Positions 43,337 to 53,278 are shown, counted from the first letter of the stretch. The stretch: 64,000 nucleotides of DNA from Streptomyces stelliscabiei (GCF_014873495.1 NZ_JADBGF010000001.1:3968001-4032000), one strand, 5' to 3'. The notes: generated from the sequence alone by a model not told the origin. A program made the numbers and translations.

Positions 43337-44527
43337 ATGGCCAGATCCAGCCACACCGCTACCGGGCACCTCGTCGTCACCGGCAGGGGAACGGCATACC
43401 GGCGTCCCCTCGCGGCGGCGTTCGCCGCGACCCTCGCGCTCGGCACCCTGGGCGCCTGCGGCGGTGGCGACGACGCCGCGCCGAAGGTGGCGGAGAACAA
43501 GATCTCGGCGGGCAAGGTGCCGGACTACTACCCGGCCGGCTACGCCGACCTGATCGCGGCCGCGGAGAAGGAGGGCGGCAAGCTCACCGTCTACTCGAAC
43601 CTCGGCGACGAGAACATGGCCCCGATCGTCCGGGACTTCAAGAAGAAGTACGGCTTCGTCAAGACGGTCTCCGTCAACGAGCTGGACAGCGACGAGCTGT
43701 TCCAGAAGACCCTCTCGGAGAACGCGGCCGGCTCCTCCCCGGCGGACGTGCTGATCTCCAGCGCGGCGACCGCCTGGGCGGACTTCTCGGCCCGGAAGAA
43801 CACGGTCCTGTCGTACGAGTCGCCGGAGCTGAAGGAGCTGGGCGCGAGCGCGCAGCTGCTGCCGAGCGTGTACTCGATGTCGCAGGACCCGATGACGATC
43901 GCGTACAACACGTCGCTGATGGAGACCCCGCCGACCACGCTGACGGACTTCGCCGAGATCCTCACGTCGGACGAGGACACGTACAAGAACAAGGTGACGG
44001 TCCGCGACCCGGAGGGCTCGTTCGGCTTCACGGTCACGCGGGCGCTCACCGAGGGCAACCCGGAGTCCTGGGACGACCTGGAGAAGATCCTCCCGCTGAC
44101 CCGCCCGGAGACCTCCTCCGGCACCCAGCTGGAGAAGATCGTCGCCGGTGAGTACACTGCCGGCTTCCTGATCAGCGCCTCCCCCGCCTACCCGGTGGTC
44201 GAGGACAGCGCGGGCCTGGTGAAGATCGTGTTCCCGAAGGACGGGACGGTCGTCCTGCCGCGCGGCCTGGGGATCGCCGCCGAGGCTCCGCACCCGGCGA
44301 CCTCGAAGCTCTTCCTGGACTTCGCCCTCTCCGAGGAGGGCCAGCGCGCGGTCGCCGAGGGCGGACTGGCCTCGTACCGCGAGGGCGTGAAGGGCGAGGG
44401 CCTGCACACCTACCAGGAGGTCGTGGACGCGGTCGGCGAGGAGAACATCATCCACGTCGAGTACAAGCCGGTCGGGAAGGACGACGCCGCCGCCTGGCTG
44501 GAGCGCTTCGACGGACTCCGCAAGTAG
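43337..44527 (+). CDS. ABC transporter substrate-binding lipoprotein (FbpA/AfuA-like)
   Basis: A 396-residue extracellular solute-binding protein. The signal peptide ends in the lipobox LGTLGAC (Cys 41), so it is anchored to the outer face of the membrane. The mature part reads LIAAAEKEGGKLTVYSNLGDENMAPIVRDFKKKYG, then VNELDSDELFQKTLSENAAG and ADVLISSAATAW, as in ferric-iron and phosphonate/thiamine-type binders of family 1. It is the first gene of a three-gene importer. Neither the ligand residues nor an iron box upstream allow me to fix the substrate. Confidence 0.88.
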   Translation: MARSSHTATGHLVVTGRGTAYRRPLAAAFAATLALGTLGACGGGDDAAPKVAENKISAGKVPDYYPAGYADLIAAAEKEGGKLTVYSNLGDENMAPIVRDFKKKYGFVKTVSVNELDSDELFQKTLSENAAGSSPADVLISSAATAWADFSARKNTVLSYESPELKELGASAQLLPSVYSMSQDPMTIAYNTSLMETPPTTLTDFAEILTSDEDTYKNKVTVRDPEGSFGFTVTRALTEGNPESWDDLEKILPLTRPETSSGTQLEKIVAGEYTAGFLISASPAYPVVEDSAGLVKIVFPKDGTVVLPRGLGIAAEAPHPATSKLFLDFALSEEGQRAVAEGGLASYREGVKGEGLHTYQEVVDAVGEENIIHVEYKPVGKDDAAAWLERFDGLRK

Positions 44528-44570
44528 GCGCGCGAGCAGGCAGCCTTCGGGACGATCGGAGTCACCTCAC

Positions 44571-46343
44571 ATGTCAACCCTCACCCAGCCGCCCCGCACA
44601 CCGGCCGGCGCGCCACCCCCGGACACGTTCAGGCCGCCGCGCTATCGCCGCCCCCTCGGCATCGGACGGGACACGGTCGTCCAGTACACGGTCCTGGCGT
44701 TCCTCGCCGTCCTGGTGCTGGCCCCGATCGTCCCGACGCTCTACCAGAGCATCCGCAACCGCCCGCTCTACGAGGCGGGCGGGGCCTTCACCCTCAGCGG
44801 CTACACCGACCTCTTCACCGAGGCCGGCTTCGGTGAAGTCGCCCTGAACACCCTGCTGTTCGCCTCGCTGACGACGGTCCTCAGCCTGGCCATCGCCATC
44901 CCCATGGCGATCGTGGTGGTCCGCACGAAGCTGCCGGGCGGCCGGCTGGTCGCCCTGGCGATGCAGTGGCCGTTCTTCATCTCGTCGCTGATCCTGGGCT
45001 TCGGCTGGATCATCATGTACGGCCCGGCCGGGTTCGTCAGCGTGAAGGTGCAGCAGGTCTTCGGCGGGGTGCCGTGGAACCTGTACTCGATCCCCGGCAT
45101 GGCGCTCACGGAGGCCGTGGCGCTCGCCCCGATCGCGTACGTGTTCTGCGCCAACGCCCTGCGGCAGTCCGACGCCTCGCTCGAATCGGCCGCCCAGGTC
45201 TGCGGGGCGGGTCCCTTCCGCATCCTCGCGCAGGTGGTCGTGCCGCTGCTGCGGCCCCCGATCGTGTACTCGGCGATCCTCGTCTTCTCCGTCTCCATCG
45301 AGACGCTGAGCGTGCCGCTGCTCTACGGCCAGCCGGTGAGCATCGACGTCTTCTCCACTTTCCTCTACCACAACGGACTTCAGTCGGTGGACCCCGACTA
45401 CACGATGCTGGGCGCGGCCTCCACGGTGATCCTCGTGGTCACGCTGAGCCTGGTCGCCGTCCAGGCGAAGCTGCTGAAGGACGCGGCCCGGTTCGTGTCC
45501 GTGCGCGGCAAGGTGACCCGGCCGCGCAAGCTGGACCTCGGCTGGCTGAAGTGGGTGAGCATCGCCTGCATCTGGGTCTACGTGATCCTCGGTGCCCTGG
45601 TCCCGATCGCGGGCCTGGTGATGCGGTCCTTCACGCTCGTGTTCACGCCGCTGCAGTCGCCGTTCAGGACGGTCACGACGAAGAACTACGAGCTGGTCCT
45701 CGACTCCGACAACTACGTGCAGTCGCTCTACAACAGCATGATCGTGGCCGGGGTCGGCTCGGTGGTCGTGTCCGCCCTCGCCGTGTTCGCGGTGATGGTG
45801 GCCCGGCGGTCGACGTTCCGCTTCGGCCGGGCGGTGGAGTACCTGGCCCTGATCCCGCAGTCACTGCCCGGCATCATCATCGGTATCGGCTTCTTCTGGG
45901 CCTTCGCGCTGGCGCCCTTCGGGATGGGCTCGGTGCTCCAGGGCACGCTCTACGCCGTCGTCATCGCCTTCGGCATGCGGGCCCTGCCCAGCGCGTTCGG
46001 CTCGGTCGCCCCGGCGATCATGCAGATCGGCGGCGAGCTGGACAACGCGGCCCGGGTCTCGGGCGCCGACTGGCTGATGACCTTCTTCCGTGTCCTGCGG
46101 GCCCTGGTCACACCGGCGTTCGCGGGAGCGCTCGTCCTCACCTTCGTGATCATGCTCAAGGAGTACTCCCCGGCCGTCTTCCTCTCCTCGGCCGACAACA
46201 ACGTCCTCGGCACCACCATGCTCAGTCTCTGGACGCAGGGCAGGGCCGGATCCGTCGCCGCGCTGGCCACCCTCCAGATCGGCATCACCGCGGTCTTCGT
46301 CGCACTCGCCGGACTGCTCATGAAGGGAAAGCACCATGCCTGA
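44571..46343 (+). CDS. ABC transporter permease, duplicated BPD domain (FbpB-like)
   Basis: A 590-residue protein with about 12 membrane helices in two homologous halves. Each half carries the inner-membrane signature loop (EAA motif): SLESAAQVCGAGPFRILAQVVVPLLRPPI in the first and ELDNAARVSGADWLMTFFRVLRALVTPAF in the second. This double permease is typical of ferric-iron and 2-aminoethylphosphonate importers. It lies 43 nt after the binding protein and overlaps the ATPase gene by 8 nt. Confidence 0.92.
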   Translation: MSTLTQPPRTPAGAPPPDTFRPPRYRRPLGIGRDTVVQYTVLAFLAVLVLAPIVPTLYQSIRNRPLYEAGGAFTLSGYTDLFTEAGFGEVALNTLLFASLTTVLSLAIAIPMAIVVVRTKLPGGRLVALAMQWPFFISSLILGFGWIIMYGPAGFVSVKVQQVFGGVPWNLYSIPGMALTEAVALAPIAYVFCANALRQSDASLESAAQVCGAGPFRILAQVVVPLLRPPIVYSAILVFSVSIETLSVPLLYGQPVSIDVFSTFLYHNGLQSVDPDYTMLGAASTVILVVTLSLVAVQAKLLKDAARFVSVRGKVTRPRKLDLGWLKWVSIACIWVYVILGALVPIAGLVMRSFTLVFTPLQSPFRTVTTKNYELVLDSDNYVQSLYNSMIVAGVGSVVVSALAVFAVMVARRSTFRFGRAVEYLALIPQSLPGIIIGIGFFWAFALAPFGMGSVLQGTLYAVVIAFGMRALPSAFGSVAPAIMQIGGELDNAARVSGADWLMTFFRVLRALVTPAFAGALVLTFVIMLKEYSPAVFLSSADNNVLGTTMLSLWTQGRAGSVAALATLQIGITAVFVALAGLLMKGKHHA

Positions 46344-47463
46344 GGTGACCGTCAAGAACCTCGCCAAGACGTTCGGCGACAACTCCGTCCTGCGGGACGT
46401 CACCTTCACCATCAAGGACGGGGAGTTCTTCACGCTGCTGGGCGCGAGCGGCTGCGGCAAGTCGACGACGCTGAACTGCATCGCGGGCCTGGAGCAGCCG
46501 ACGGAGGGCTCGATCGCGGTGGGCGGGCGGCCGTTCGTGGACGCGGGGGCGGGAATCTTCCTTCCGCCCGAGGAGCGCAACCTCGGGATGGTCTTCCAGT
46601 CGTACGCGCTGTGGCCGCACATGACCATCGCGAAGAACCTGGCTCTGCCGCTGAACATCCGCAAGGTGCCGAAGGACAGGCAGAGGACGCTGATCCACGA
46701 CGCGCTGGACAAGGTGGGCCTGGCCGCGCTCAGCGGCCGCTACCCCCACCAGCTCTCCGGCGGCCAGCAGCAACGCGTCGCCCTGGCACGGGCGTTGGTG
46801 TACTCCCCGACCGTCCTGCTGCTCGACGAACCGCTCTCCAACCTGGACGCCAAACTCCGCGAACAAGCCCGCGCCTGGCTCAAGCGGCTCCAGGAGGAGC
46901 TGGGCATCACCACCGTCTACGTCACCCACGACCAGGACGAGGCGCTGGCACTCAGCGACCGGATCGCGGTCATGGAGGGCGGCAACATGATCCAGATCGG
47001 CACCCCGCACGAGATCTACGAGAAGCCCGCCGCGCCGGCGGTGGCGGCCTTCGTCGGCCGCTGCAACTTCCTCACCGGCAAGGTCGTGAGCGTCGACGGC
47101 ACCCGGCACACCGTGCTCCTCGACGCCGGCGGGGAGGTCGTACGGGTCGACAGCGACCGGCGCGTCCCGACGGGCGACTCGGTCACGGTCGCGGTCCGTC
47201 CCGAGCGCCTGGAGGTCGTCGCCTCGGCCGAGACCCCGGCCGGCATGAACAGGCTCGACACCCAGGTCGTCACCAGCTCCTACGTCGGCTCCCGCTACGA
47301 GTACGACGTCCGCCTCGGCGACCAGGTGGTGCAGGTCCTGAGCGGCAACGGAGGGCTGGCGGGCGAGGTGGCGCTGGTCTTCGACCCGGGGCATGCGCTG
47401 CTGTACGCGGACAAGGTCGAACTGCCGGAGGATCAGCGGGAGTTGCTGACGGTCGCCACGTGA
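46336..47463 (+). CDS. ABC transporter ATPase (FbpC/PotA-like)
   Basis: A 375-residue import ATPase. It has Walker A GASGCGKSTTLN (about 37), the Q-loop in MVFQSYALWPHMTI, signature LSGGQQQRVALARAL, Walker B LLLDEPLSNLDAKLR and H-loop VTHDQDEA. A C-terminal TOBE domain follows (about 240-375), containing VRPERLEVV. With the two genes before it, it makes a complete importer; the substrate is probably iron(III) or a similar anion/chelate. It ends 40 nt from the convergent AfsR-like gene. Confidence 0.92.
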   Translation: MPEVTVKNLAKTFGDNSVLRDVTFTIKDGEFFTLLGASGCGKSTTLNCIAGLEQPTEGSIAVGGRPFVDAGAGIFLPPEERNLGMVFQSYALWPHMTIAKNLALPLNIRKVPKDRQRTLIHDALDKVGLAALSGRYPHQLSGGQQQRVALARALVYSPTVLLLDEPLSNLDAKLREQARAWLKRLQEELGITTVYVTHDQDEALALSDRIAVMEGGNMIQIGTPHEIYEKPAAPAVAAFVGRCNFLTGKVVSVDGTRHTVLLDAGGEVVRVDSDRRVPTGDSVTVAVRPERLEVVASAETPAGMNRLDTQVVTSSYVGSRYEYDVRLGDQVVQVLSGNGGLAGEVALVFDPGHALLYADKVELPEDQRELLTVAT

Positions 47464-47503
47464 CGATGATGGTGACGGTGGCCTGGGACCGCCGTCGCCC
47501 GGG

Positions 47504-50500
47504 TCACCGGGGGTCCCCCTGCGGGATGCCGAGGGACCGGAAGATCTCCGCGGCCTCCGTCCGGTACGGGGCCGGGTCCTCCTCCCCGGTCGCGGCGACG
47601 GCGCGGCCGATGATGTCGAGGGCCTCGGCCTGGGCCTTGCGCCAGCCCGTGGAGCGGTGCACCGCGTGGCCTCGCGGGCGATGGCGGTGGCCGCCTCTCC
47701 GTGCCGCAGTTCGGCATCGGCCAGGGCGGTCAGGGCCTCCGCCTCCACCAGCAGGTGCTCCGTGCCGCGGGCGACGTCCAGGGCGTGGGAGATCTGCTCA
47801 CGGTCGGGCGGGTCGGTGATGGCGGCCAGGCCGAGGAGGGCGCGGGCCCGCAGTTCGTCCGCGCCGCGTTCCTCGGCCAGCTTGAGCGCCTCCCGGTAGA
47901 CGACATCCGCCTCGCCGGGGCGGCCGAGGGCGAGCAGGACGCTGCCGAGGGTGATGCGGGCGTCCGCCCGGTAGTACTCCTCGCCATCCTGGTCGAAGAG
48001 ACGCGTGGCGGTCGTCGCCATGTCCAGGGCGGTGGTGAGGTCACCGGCGTCGCGGTGGACGGAGGACTGGAACCGCAGCACGTACGCCTCGCTGCCCTGT
48101 TCGCCGCTCTCCCGGACCATCGTCAGGGCGGTCGCCAGGTGGTGCGTCGCCCGCGCGGGATCCCCGAGGAGGTACAGGGTGCGTCCCAGGTTGGCGTGGG
48201 TCAGGATCCCGTTGTGCTGGGAGCCGAGGTTGCGCGGAGCACGCTCGGCCCCCCGCAGACGGTCCAGCGACTCGGTCAGCCGGCCCAGGTCGCGCAGCGT
48301 GATCCCGAGCGTGAGCAGGACGACCGGGTGGCCGTCCGGCATGCCGTTGCGCCGGTCGATCTCCGTGGCCCGTTCCAGGTACTCCGCACTGCGTGTCAGC
48401 CGGCCGACGAGCCAGTTCACACTGGCGAGGTTGGTGAGCGCCGCAGCCGTACCCTCCGGCCAGCCGCCTGCCTCGGAGAGGGCGAGCGTCTGCTCGAAGT
48501 GAGGGATGGCCGCATAAGGGAGGCTCTGGTGGAGTTCCGCGGCGCCGAGCAGATTGTGCATGGCGGCCTGGGCCACGGGCTCGTCGGCGGCACGGGCGGC
48601 GTCCAGGGCGGCCCGGCCGAGGGCCGCCCAGTCCACGGCGGTCTTGCGGGTCCAGGAGTGGCCGCGCAGAGCGTCGGCGAGCCGCCAGGAGGCGGGGTGG
48701 CGCTCGGCGGCGGCCTGCTGGACGGCGGCGGCGAGGTTGGGCAGTTCGTCGTCCAGCCAGCGGATCGCCGCGGCGGCGTCGGGGATGCGGAGCGGGGGCT
48801 CGGTGTCACCGCGGCCGACGCCACCGTCGCCGTCGGTGCCGGTGGGAGGCAGGGGTGCCTGGCCGGGGTACAGAAGTTGGGCGCAGTGGCCCGTGGCGGT
48901 CAGGAGCCAGCGGTACAGGGCCTCGGAGGCGGCGCGGCGGTCGGCGGCGGTCTCCTCCAGGCGCAGCCGCTCGGCCGCGTACAGCGCGACGAGGTCGTGA
49001 CGGCGGTACCGGCCCGCCCGGTGCTCCCGCAGCATATGGGCGGCGGTGAGCCGTTCCAGCAGCCCGGCGGCCTCCGCGGGGGCGAGGCCCGCGACGACCG
49101 CGGCGGCTTCGAGACCCGTCTCCGGGCCGGGCACCAGGGCCAGCAGCCGGAACATCCGCCGGGCCGGGGCGTCGAGGGCGTGGTACGAAAGGTCGAAGGC
49201 GCTCCGTACGGCGGTGGTCGCGTCACCGGTCACGGACAGCGCGGACAGCCGGTCGCCGTCACGCAGTTCGGCGGCCTGTTCCTCCAGCGTGCGCCAGGGC
49301 GTGTGGTCGAGGTTGGCGGCGGCGATCCGCAGCGCCAGGGGGAGGTACCCGCAGGCGTGGGCGAGCTCGGCCGCCGCCCGCGGGTCGGCGTCCACGCGCT
49401 CCGCGCCGAGGGTGCCATGCAGCAGCAGCCGGGACTCCTCGGGGCTGAGCACGTCCACTCCGATCCGCCGGGCGCCGTCACGTGCCGCCAGCCCGGCCAG
49501 CCGGTCGCGGCTGGTGACCAGCACCAGACAGCCGGGCCCGCCGGGCAGCAGCGGCCGTACCTGCTCCGCGTCCACGGCGTTGTCCAGCACGACCAGCAGC
49601 CGCCGCTTGGCGGCCAGCGTCCGGTACAGGTCGGCGGCGGTCTCCGGCGTCCCCGGAAGGGCTTCCGCGGCCACCCCCAGCGCCAACAGGAACCGGGTGA
49701 GCGCCTCCACCGGGCGTACCGGGCCCTCCGGCGAGTGGCCGCGCAGGTCCACGAAGAGCTGGCCGTCGGGGAAGCGGTCGCGCACCCGGTGCGCCCAGTG
49801 CACGGCGAGCGCGGTCTTGCCCGCTCCCCCGGCCCCGGTCAGCGCACAGACCCCGCTCCCCCCGGCGGGACCCTCCCCGGAAGCGGGCAGCAGGGCGTCC
49901 AGCCGGGCCAGGTGATCGGCACGTCCGGTGAAGAAGGCGGCGTCGTAGGGCAGGAGCGCGGGGACGACCGGCGGGGTGGAGGGTGCGGGTGCCGGGGACA
50001 CGGTCGTACGGGCGGTGGCGGGCCGTGGGAGGTCCCGGCGCAGGACCCGCAGATGGGCGTCGGTCAGCTCGGGACCGGGACGGACGCCGAGCTGGTCGTC
50101 GAGGCGGTCGCGCAGGACCGTGTACAGGCTCAGGGCGGCGGCCTGCTCACCCGAGGCCGCGAGCGCCAGCATCAGCCGGGCGTGCACCCCTTCGTGCAGG
50201 GGCTCCAGATCGGCCGTCCTGCGCAGTTCATGGAGGGCGTTCTCCGTCGTGCCCTCGGCGAGGGCACGATCCGCGTACGCCTGGACCACGGACAGGCGCA
50301 GCCGGGACAGAGCGATGGCCGAGGGGTGCTCACGCAATCCCGGCGCCGAGCCCTGGAGGACGGGACCGCGCCACAGCCGCAGGGCCGCCTCGGCCCGGGC
50401 GTACGCCTCGGTACGGTCGGTGGACTCGCCCCCGTCGTGGGTGAGGCAGGGCAGGGCGCGCGAGGCCAGGACGGTGAAACGCGCCGCGTCCGAGTCCTGT

Positions 50501-50996
50501 TCGTCCAGGTCGAGTACGTATCCGGTCCGGGTCCGGCGCAGTACACCGCCGGGCCGGTCGCCGGGGTGAGTAGCCGGCGCAGCCGGGCCACGTAGGTGTG
50601 GACCAAGTTCAGGGAGCTGGCCGGAGGTCGGCCGCCCCACAGGGTGTCGACGATCTCGTCCTGCGGTACGGCGGTGCCCGGGTGCAGACCCAGCAGGGCC
50701 AGCAGAGCGCTCTGTTTCGCCGCGCCGGGTTCGGCGGGCCGGCCCGCCACGTGGAGGACGAGGGGACCGAGGACGTCGACGCGGAGACGCCGGTTGTCGC
50801 CGGGCTCCGATGCAGTGTCCGGTTCCAGTACCTTCATGAGCCTGAACACCGAGGGACTGTGCGGTGACCGCGCCCGGCCCCGCTCGATCTCGCGGATGCT
50901 GCGGGTGCTGACCCCGGCGAGTTCGGCGAGCTGCCGCTGGCTCAGTCCCAGCTGCGCCCGACGGTCACGGAGCCAGGCCCCCAACTGCTCAGGCAT
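47504..50996 (-). pseudogene. SARP/AfsR-like regulator with XRE N terminus, broken by two apparent frameshifts
   Basis: From the ATG at 50996, an XRE helix-turn-helix (LRDRRAQLGLSQRQLAELAG) is followed by a SARP DNA-binding domain (VDVLGPLVLHVAGRPAEP ... LVHTYVARLRRLLTPATG). At about 50550-50560 the frame must shift by one base to continue as LRRTRTGYVLDLDEQDSDAARF, the bacterial transcriptional activator domain. An NB-ARC ATPase follows (LTGAGGAGKTALAVHWAHRV), then TPR-like helices. Near 47660-47675 a second one-base shift is needed to reach the natural end, whose last residues are TEAAEIFRSLGIPQGDPR before TGA 47506-47504. The total of 3493 nt is two short of 1165 codons, as expected for two single-base losses. 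It may be a decayed gene or have two sequencing errors. Confidence 0.8.
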
Positions 50997-51224
50997 CCGC
51001 CCCTGTTTCTCCCCGCATCCACGTCGCCCGCCACCGGCGGCGGCCTCACCAGGCGAAACCTCCCGCCATGGATGGATGACAGTACGTGACCGAGCCGTCC
51101 CTTGGAGAGATCTTTCTCCGCCAACCACTGACCGAAAAATCTCAGGCAAAAGTACGCTGACGTCATGTCAATTTCCTTTATATGCAGGCAACTTACGTGG
51201 AGCATGCAGGGGAGCTGAAGCAGA
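50997..51224. other. AT-richer promoter region upstream of the AfsR-like gene
   Basis: Clearly AT-richer than its surroundings, which suggests promoter or acquired DNA. On the minus strand TTGACA (51171-51166) is followed immediately by TGACGTCA (a perfect 8-bp palindrome at 51160-51167, overlapping it). No good -10 follows at 17 nt. No gene is credible here. Confidence 0.45.
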
Positions 51225-51247
51225 GCACCTCCCCGCCGGGGAGGTGC
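51225..51247 (-). terminator. Hairpin terminator of the repeat-protein gene
   Basis: GCACCTCCCC (51225-51234) and GGGGAGGTGC (51238-51247) form a perfect 10-bp stem with a 3-nt loop, 35 nt after the repeat-protein stop. Confidence 0.8.
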
Positions 51248-51282
51248 CCTACGTGATCCGCCTTCGGGCCGAACTGGCCGAG

Positions 51283-52206
51283 CTAGTCGAAGTTCTGCGG
51301 AACCCAGGCGGCGTCGAGGGCTCCTTCCTTCACGAAGGCCTTACCGCTCTGGACGACACCGATCCGGTCCCCGGACAGGACCAGCGAACCGACGCCCTGG
51401 GACTCCCGAGTCCAGCTCGCATCGAGGGCGCCCTCCTTCACGAGGGCATCGCCGGTGCGCTGGACGACACCGATCCGGTTCCCGGACAGGGCCATCGAAG
51501 TGACGCCCTGGTTCTGCAGAGTCCAGTTCGCCCCGAGACCGCCCTCCTTCACGAGGGCATCACCGGTGCGCTGGACGACACCGATCCGGTTCCCGGACAG
51601 GGCCATCGAAGTGACGCCCTGGTTCTGCAGAGTCCAGTTCGCCCCGAGACCGCCCTCCTTCACGAGGGCATCACCGGTGCGCTGGACGACACCGATCCGG
51701 TTCCCGGACAGGACCATCGAAGTGACGCCCTGGTTCTGCAGAGTCCAGTTCGCCCCGAGACCGCCCTCCTTCACGAGGGCATCACCGGTGCGCTGGACGA
51801 CACCGATCCGGTTCCCGGACAGGACCATCGAAGTGACGCCCCTGGACACCTGAGCCCAGGGCGCCGAGAGGTCACCCTCCTGCACGAAGGCATTACCGGT
51901 ACCACGCTGGACGACACCGATCCGGTCCCCGGACAGGGCCATCGAACTGACGCCCTGGAAGACTTGGACCCACTCGGCGAAGCCTTCTTGGACATAGACG
52001 ATGCCGTCAGTGGTGAGGATGCCGGTTCGGTTGCCGGTGACGACGACGCTCGCGACCGGGGTGTCGGAGGCGGCGCGAGCGCTCTCTGCGGCCACAGCCG
52101 ACTGGGCCGTCAGCACCGGCATGAGAACAGCAGCGGAAACCGCCGCGATCAGACCGGCCTTCCACCTTCGGACCGAAGGCGACCGCTCTCTGAGAAAAGC
52201 GAACAT
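51283..52206 (-). CDS. Secreted protein of seven 37-residue repeats (probable beta-propeller)
   Basis: A 307-residue exported protein. The signal peptide has a basic start (RERSPSVRRWK), a hydrophobic core and cleavage near AQSAVAAES. The rest is seven tandem repeats of about 37 residues with consensus GVTSMxLSGNRIGVVQRTGDAL then VKEGGLGANWTLQNQ. The first is divergent, repeats 3-6 are nearly identical and the last ends the protein. Each repeat alternates short hydrophobic and polar stretches like a four-stranded blade, so a seven-bladed tectonin/tachylectin-like propeller that binds sugar or surface polymers is a fair guess. No enzyme motif is present. The ATG at 52206 follows GAGGGGAC. Confidence 0.85.
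   Translation of the reverse strand: MFAFLRERSPSVRRWKAGLIAAVSAAVLMPVLTAQSAVAAESARAASDTPVASVVVTGNRTGILTTDGIVYVQEGFAEWVQVFQGVSSMALSGDRIGVVQRGTGNAFVQEGDLSAPWAQVSRGVTSMVLSGNRIGVVQRTGDALVKEGGLGANWTLQNQGVTSMVLSGNRIGVVQRTGDALVKEGGLGANWTLQNQGVTSMALSGNRIGVVQRTGDALVKEGGLGANWTLQNQGVTSMALSGNRIGVVQRTGDALVKEGALDASWTRESQGVGSLVLSGDRIGVVQSGKAFVKEGALDAAWVPQNFD
51437..51880 (-). repeat. 111-bp near-identical tandem coding repeats
   Basis: Four consecutive 111-bp units start at 51437, 51548, 51659 and 51770. The first three differ from each other at only a few bases; the fourth diverges in its second half. The exact multiple of three keeps the frame. Repeats this similar in the coding strand point to recent expansion or gene conversion. 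Confidence 0.95.
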
Positions 52207-52661
52207 GGATGTCCCCTCATGAGGAGTTCGAGTGCAGGGCTGGACCGCGCGACTTGACGGCCTGTGTGGGTGCCTCTCGCCGGCATCTCGACTCTAGGAA
52301 CAAGGGACGTCAGAAGAACTGGACGGTTTCTGGACGCCGGCCGTCTCCCACCCGGACCCCGGACGCAACCGTCCGAACTGCGGAAACGCACCACCCGACC
52401 ATGAGAGCCCGACTGCTGGGCGGCAAACCATTGCCGCCCGGCCGGCATCGTTTGGCGCTTCCATGGCTCCGGCGGGCTACACGCGGCGCGTCAGCGTGCC
52501 CTGGTCGGCACTGCCGGGCGGCCCCGTGCCGTACACGACGGTCCTGCTGCTGACCGGTGACCGTGCGGAGCGTGGCCGCACCGCGAGCGGAGGCCCGGCA
52601 CTCCCGTACCCGGCCCGCCGCCTGCCGCACGCATGCCAGGCGTTCGCCGAAAGGGCACGGA
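52207..52661. other. Intergenic region without a recognisable gene
   Basis: About 455 nt upstream of the repeat-protein gene. No frame shows sustained codon bias plus a ribosome-binding site. Short frames such as the one starting at 52463 (MAPAGYTRRVSVPW) have a partly protein-like look but no homologue I recognise. It may hold remains of a lost gene. Confidence 0.4.
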
Positions 52662-52871
52662 ATGGACCGCTCTCCGCTCACCCGACGCGGCGCGCTGACC
52701 GCCGCCATGGCCACCACCGCCGCACTCGCCGTCCCGGTGACGGCTCACGCGAGCACCTCGACGGCCGGTGCCGCAACAGGCGGTCCAGCTCTTCGGCCCC
52801 ACGTTCGCCCAGGCGGTGTCCGGCGGAGCACCAGCGGGCGAGGCGGGTCTGCGGAGCGTGAACACGCGTGA
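52662..52871 (+). pseudogene. Remnant of a Tat-exported protein gene
   Basis: ATG 52662 opens a clear Tat signal peptide: MDRSPLTRRGALTAAMATTAALAVPVTAHAS, whose twin Arg, hydrophobic core and AHA cleavage site are all present; it is written here only for its motif parts RR and AHA. After about 35 codons the frame degenerates into Arg/Gly-rich sequence and stops at 52871. In another frame the same DNA reads AVQLFGPTFAQAVSGGAPAG, which looks more protein-like. A frameshift plus truncation of a secreted protein explains this best. No function can be named. Confidence 0.4.
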
Positions 52872-52900
52872 GTCCCGGGAGGTCTGCTCCCTCCCGGGAC
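52872..52900 (-). terminator. Hairpin terminator after the small secreted protein
   Basis: GTCCCGGGAG (52872-52881) and CTCCCGGGAC (52891-52900) pair perfectly over 10 bp with a 9-nt loop, 12 nt past the stop of the minus-strand gene at 52913. Confidence 0.82.
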
Positions 52901-52912
52901 TGCCGCGACACC

Positions 52913-53278
52913 TTACGGGGTGACGATGACGGAGTTGTACGTGGTGAGGTCGACGTCCGTCCAGGCACCTGGATAGAAGGTCCAGTCACAGTCTTCGCCG
53001 TTCCAGCCATGGCACAGCCGGAACTTCCAGCCGTCCGTCTGGTTGTTGAACACGGTGTGGAGGCCCACCTGGTTGTAGAGCTTGTGAACCCCTCGGGACC
53101 AGTACTCGTTGGTCACGCCACCGCTGCTGTTGGGTCCGCCGTAGATGCACGCGGCGCCGGACGGACAGCCGGCGGGGGCCGCCGAGGCCGGCGACGCCGA
53201 CAGCACTCCCGTACCGAGCGCCAGCAACGCGGTTGCGGCTATCGCTGCGACCCTTCTCCGGATCGGTGTACGCGTCAT
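52913..53278 (-). CDS. Small secreted protein, peptidase inhibitor I36-like
   Basis: A 121-residue exported protein. From ATG 53278 it has a basic start (MTRTPIRRRV), a hydrophobic core and a cleavage site near ASAAPAG. The mature domain of about 90 residues has Cys in PAGCPSGAACIYGG and in FRLCHGWNGEDCDW, so two disulfides are likely. The opening resembles the beta/gamma-crystallin-like peptidase inhibitor I36 (SMPI) fold common in Streptomyces. The upstream frame to 53329 is not needed. A serine protease is encoded 4 kb away, but no direct link is visible. Confidence 0.75.
   Translation of the reverse strand: MTRTPIRRRVAAIAATALLALGTGVLSASPASAAPAGCPSGAACIYGGPNSSGGVTNEYWSRGVHKLYNQVGLHTVFNNQTDGWKFRLCHGWNGEDCDWTFYPGAWTDVDLTTYNSVIVTP

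Noticed and set aside
50596..52257. A plus-strand repetitive frame opposite the seven-repeat protein (DDTDPVPGQ-type repeats)
   Set aside because: It is repetitive only because the real gene is. The minus-strand frame has a signal peptide, ribosome-binding site and terminator; this one has none.
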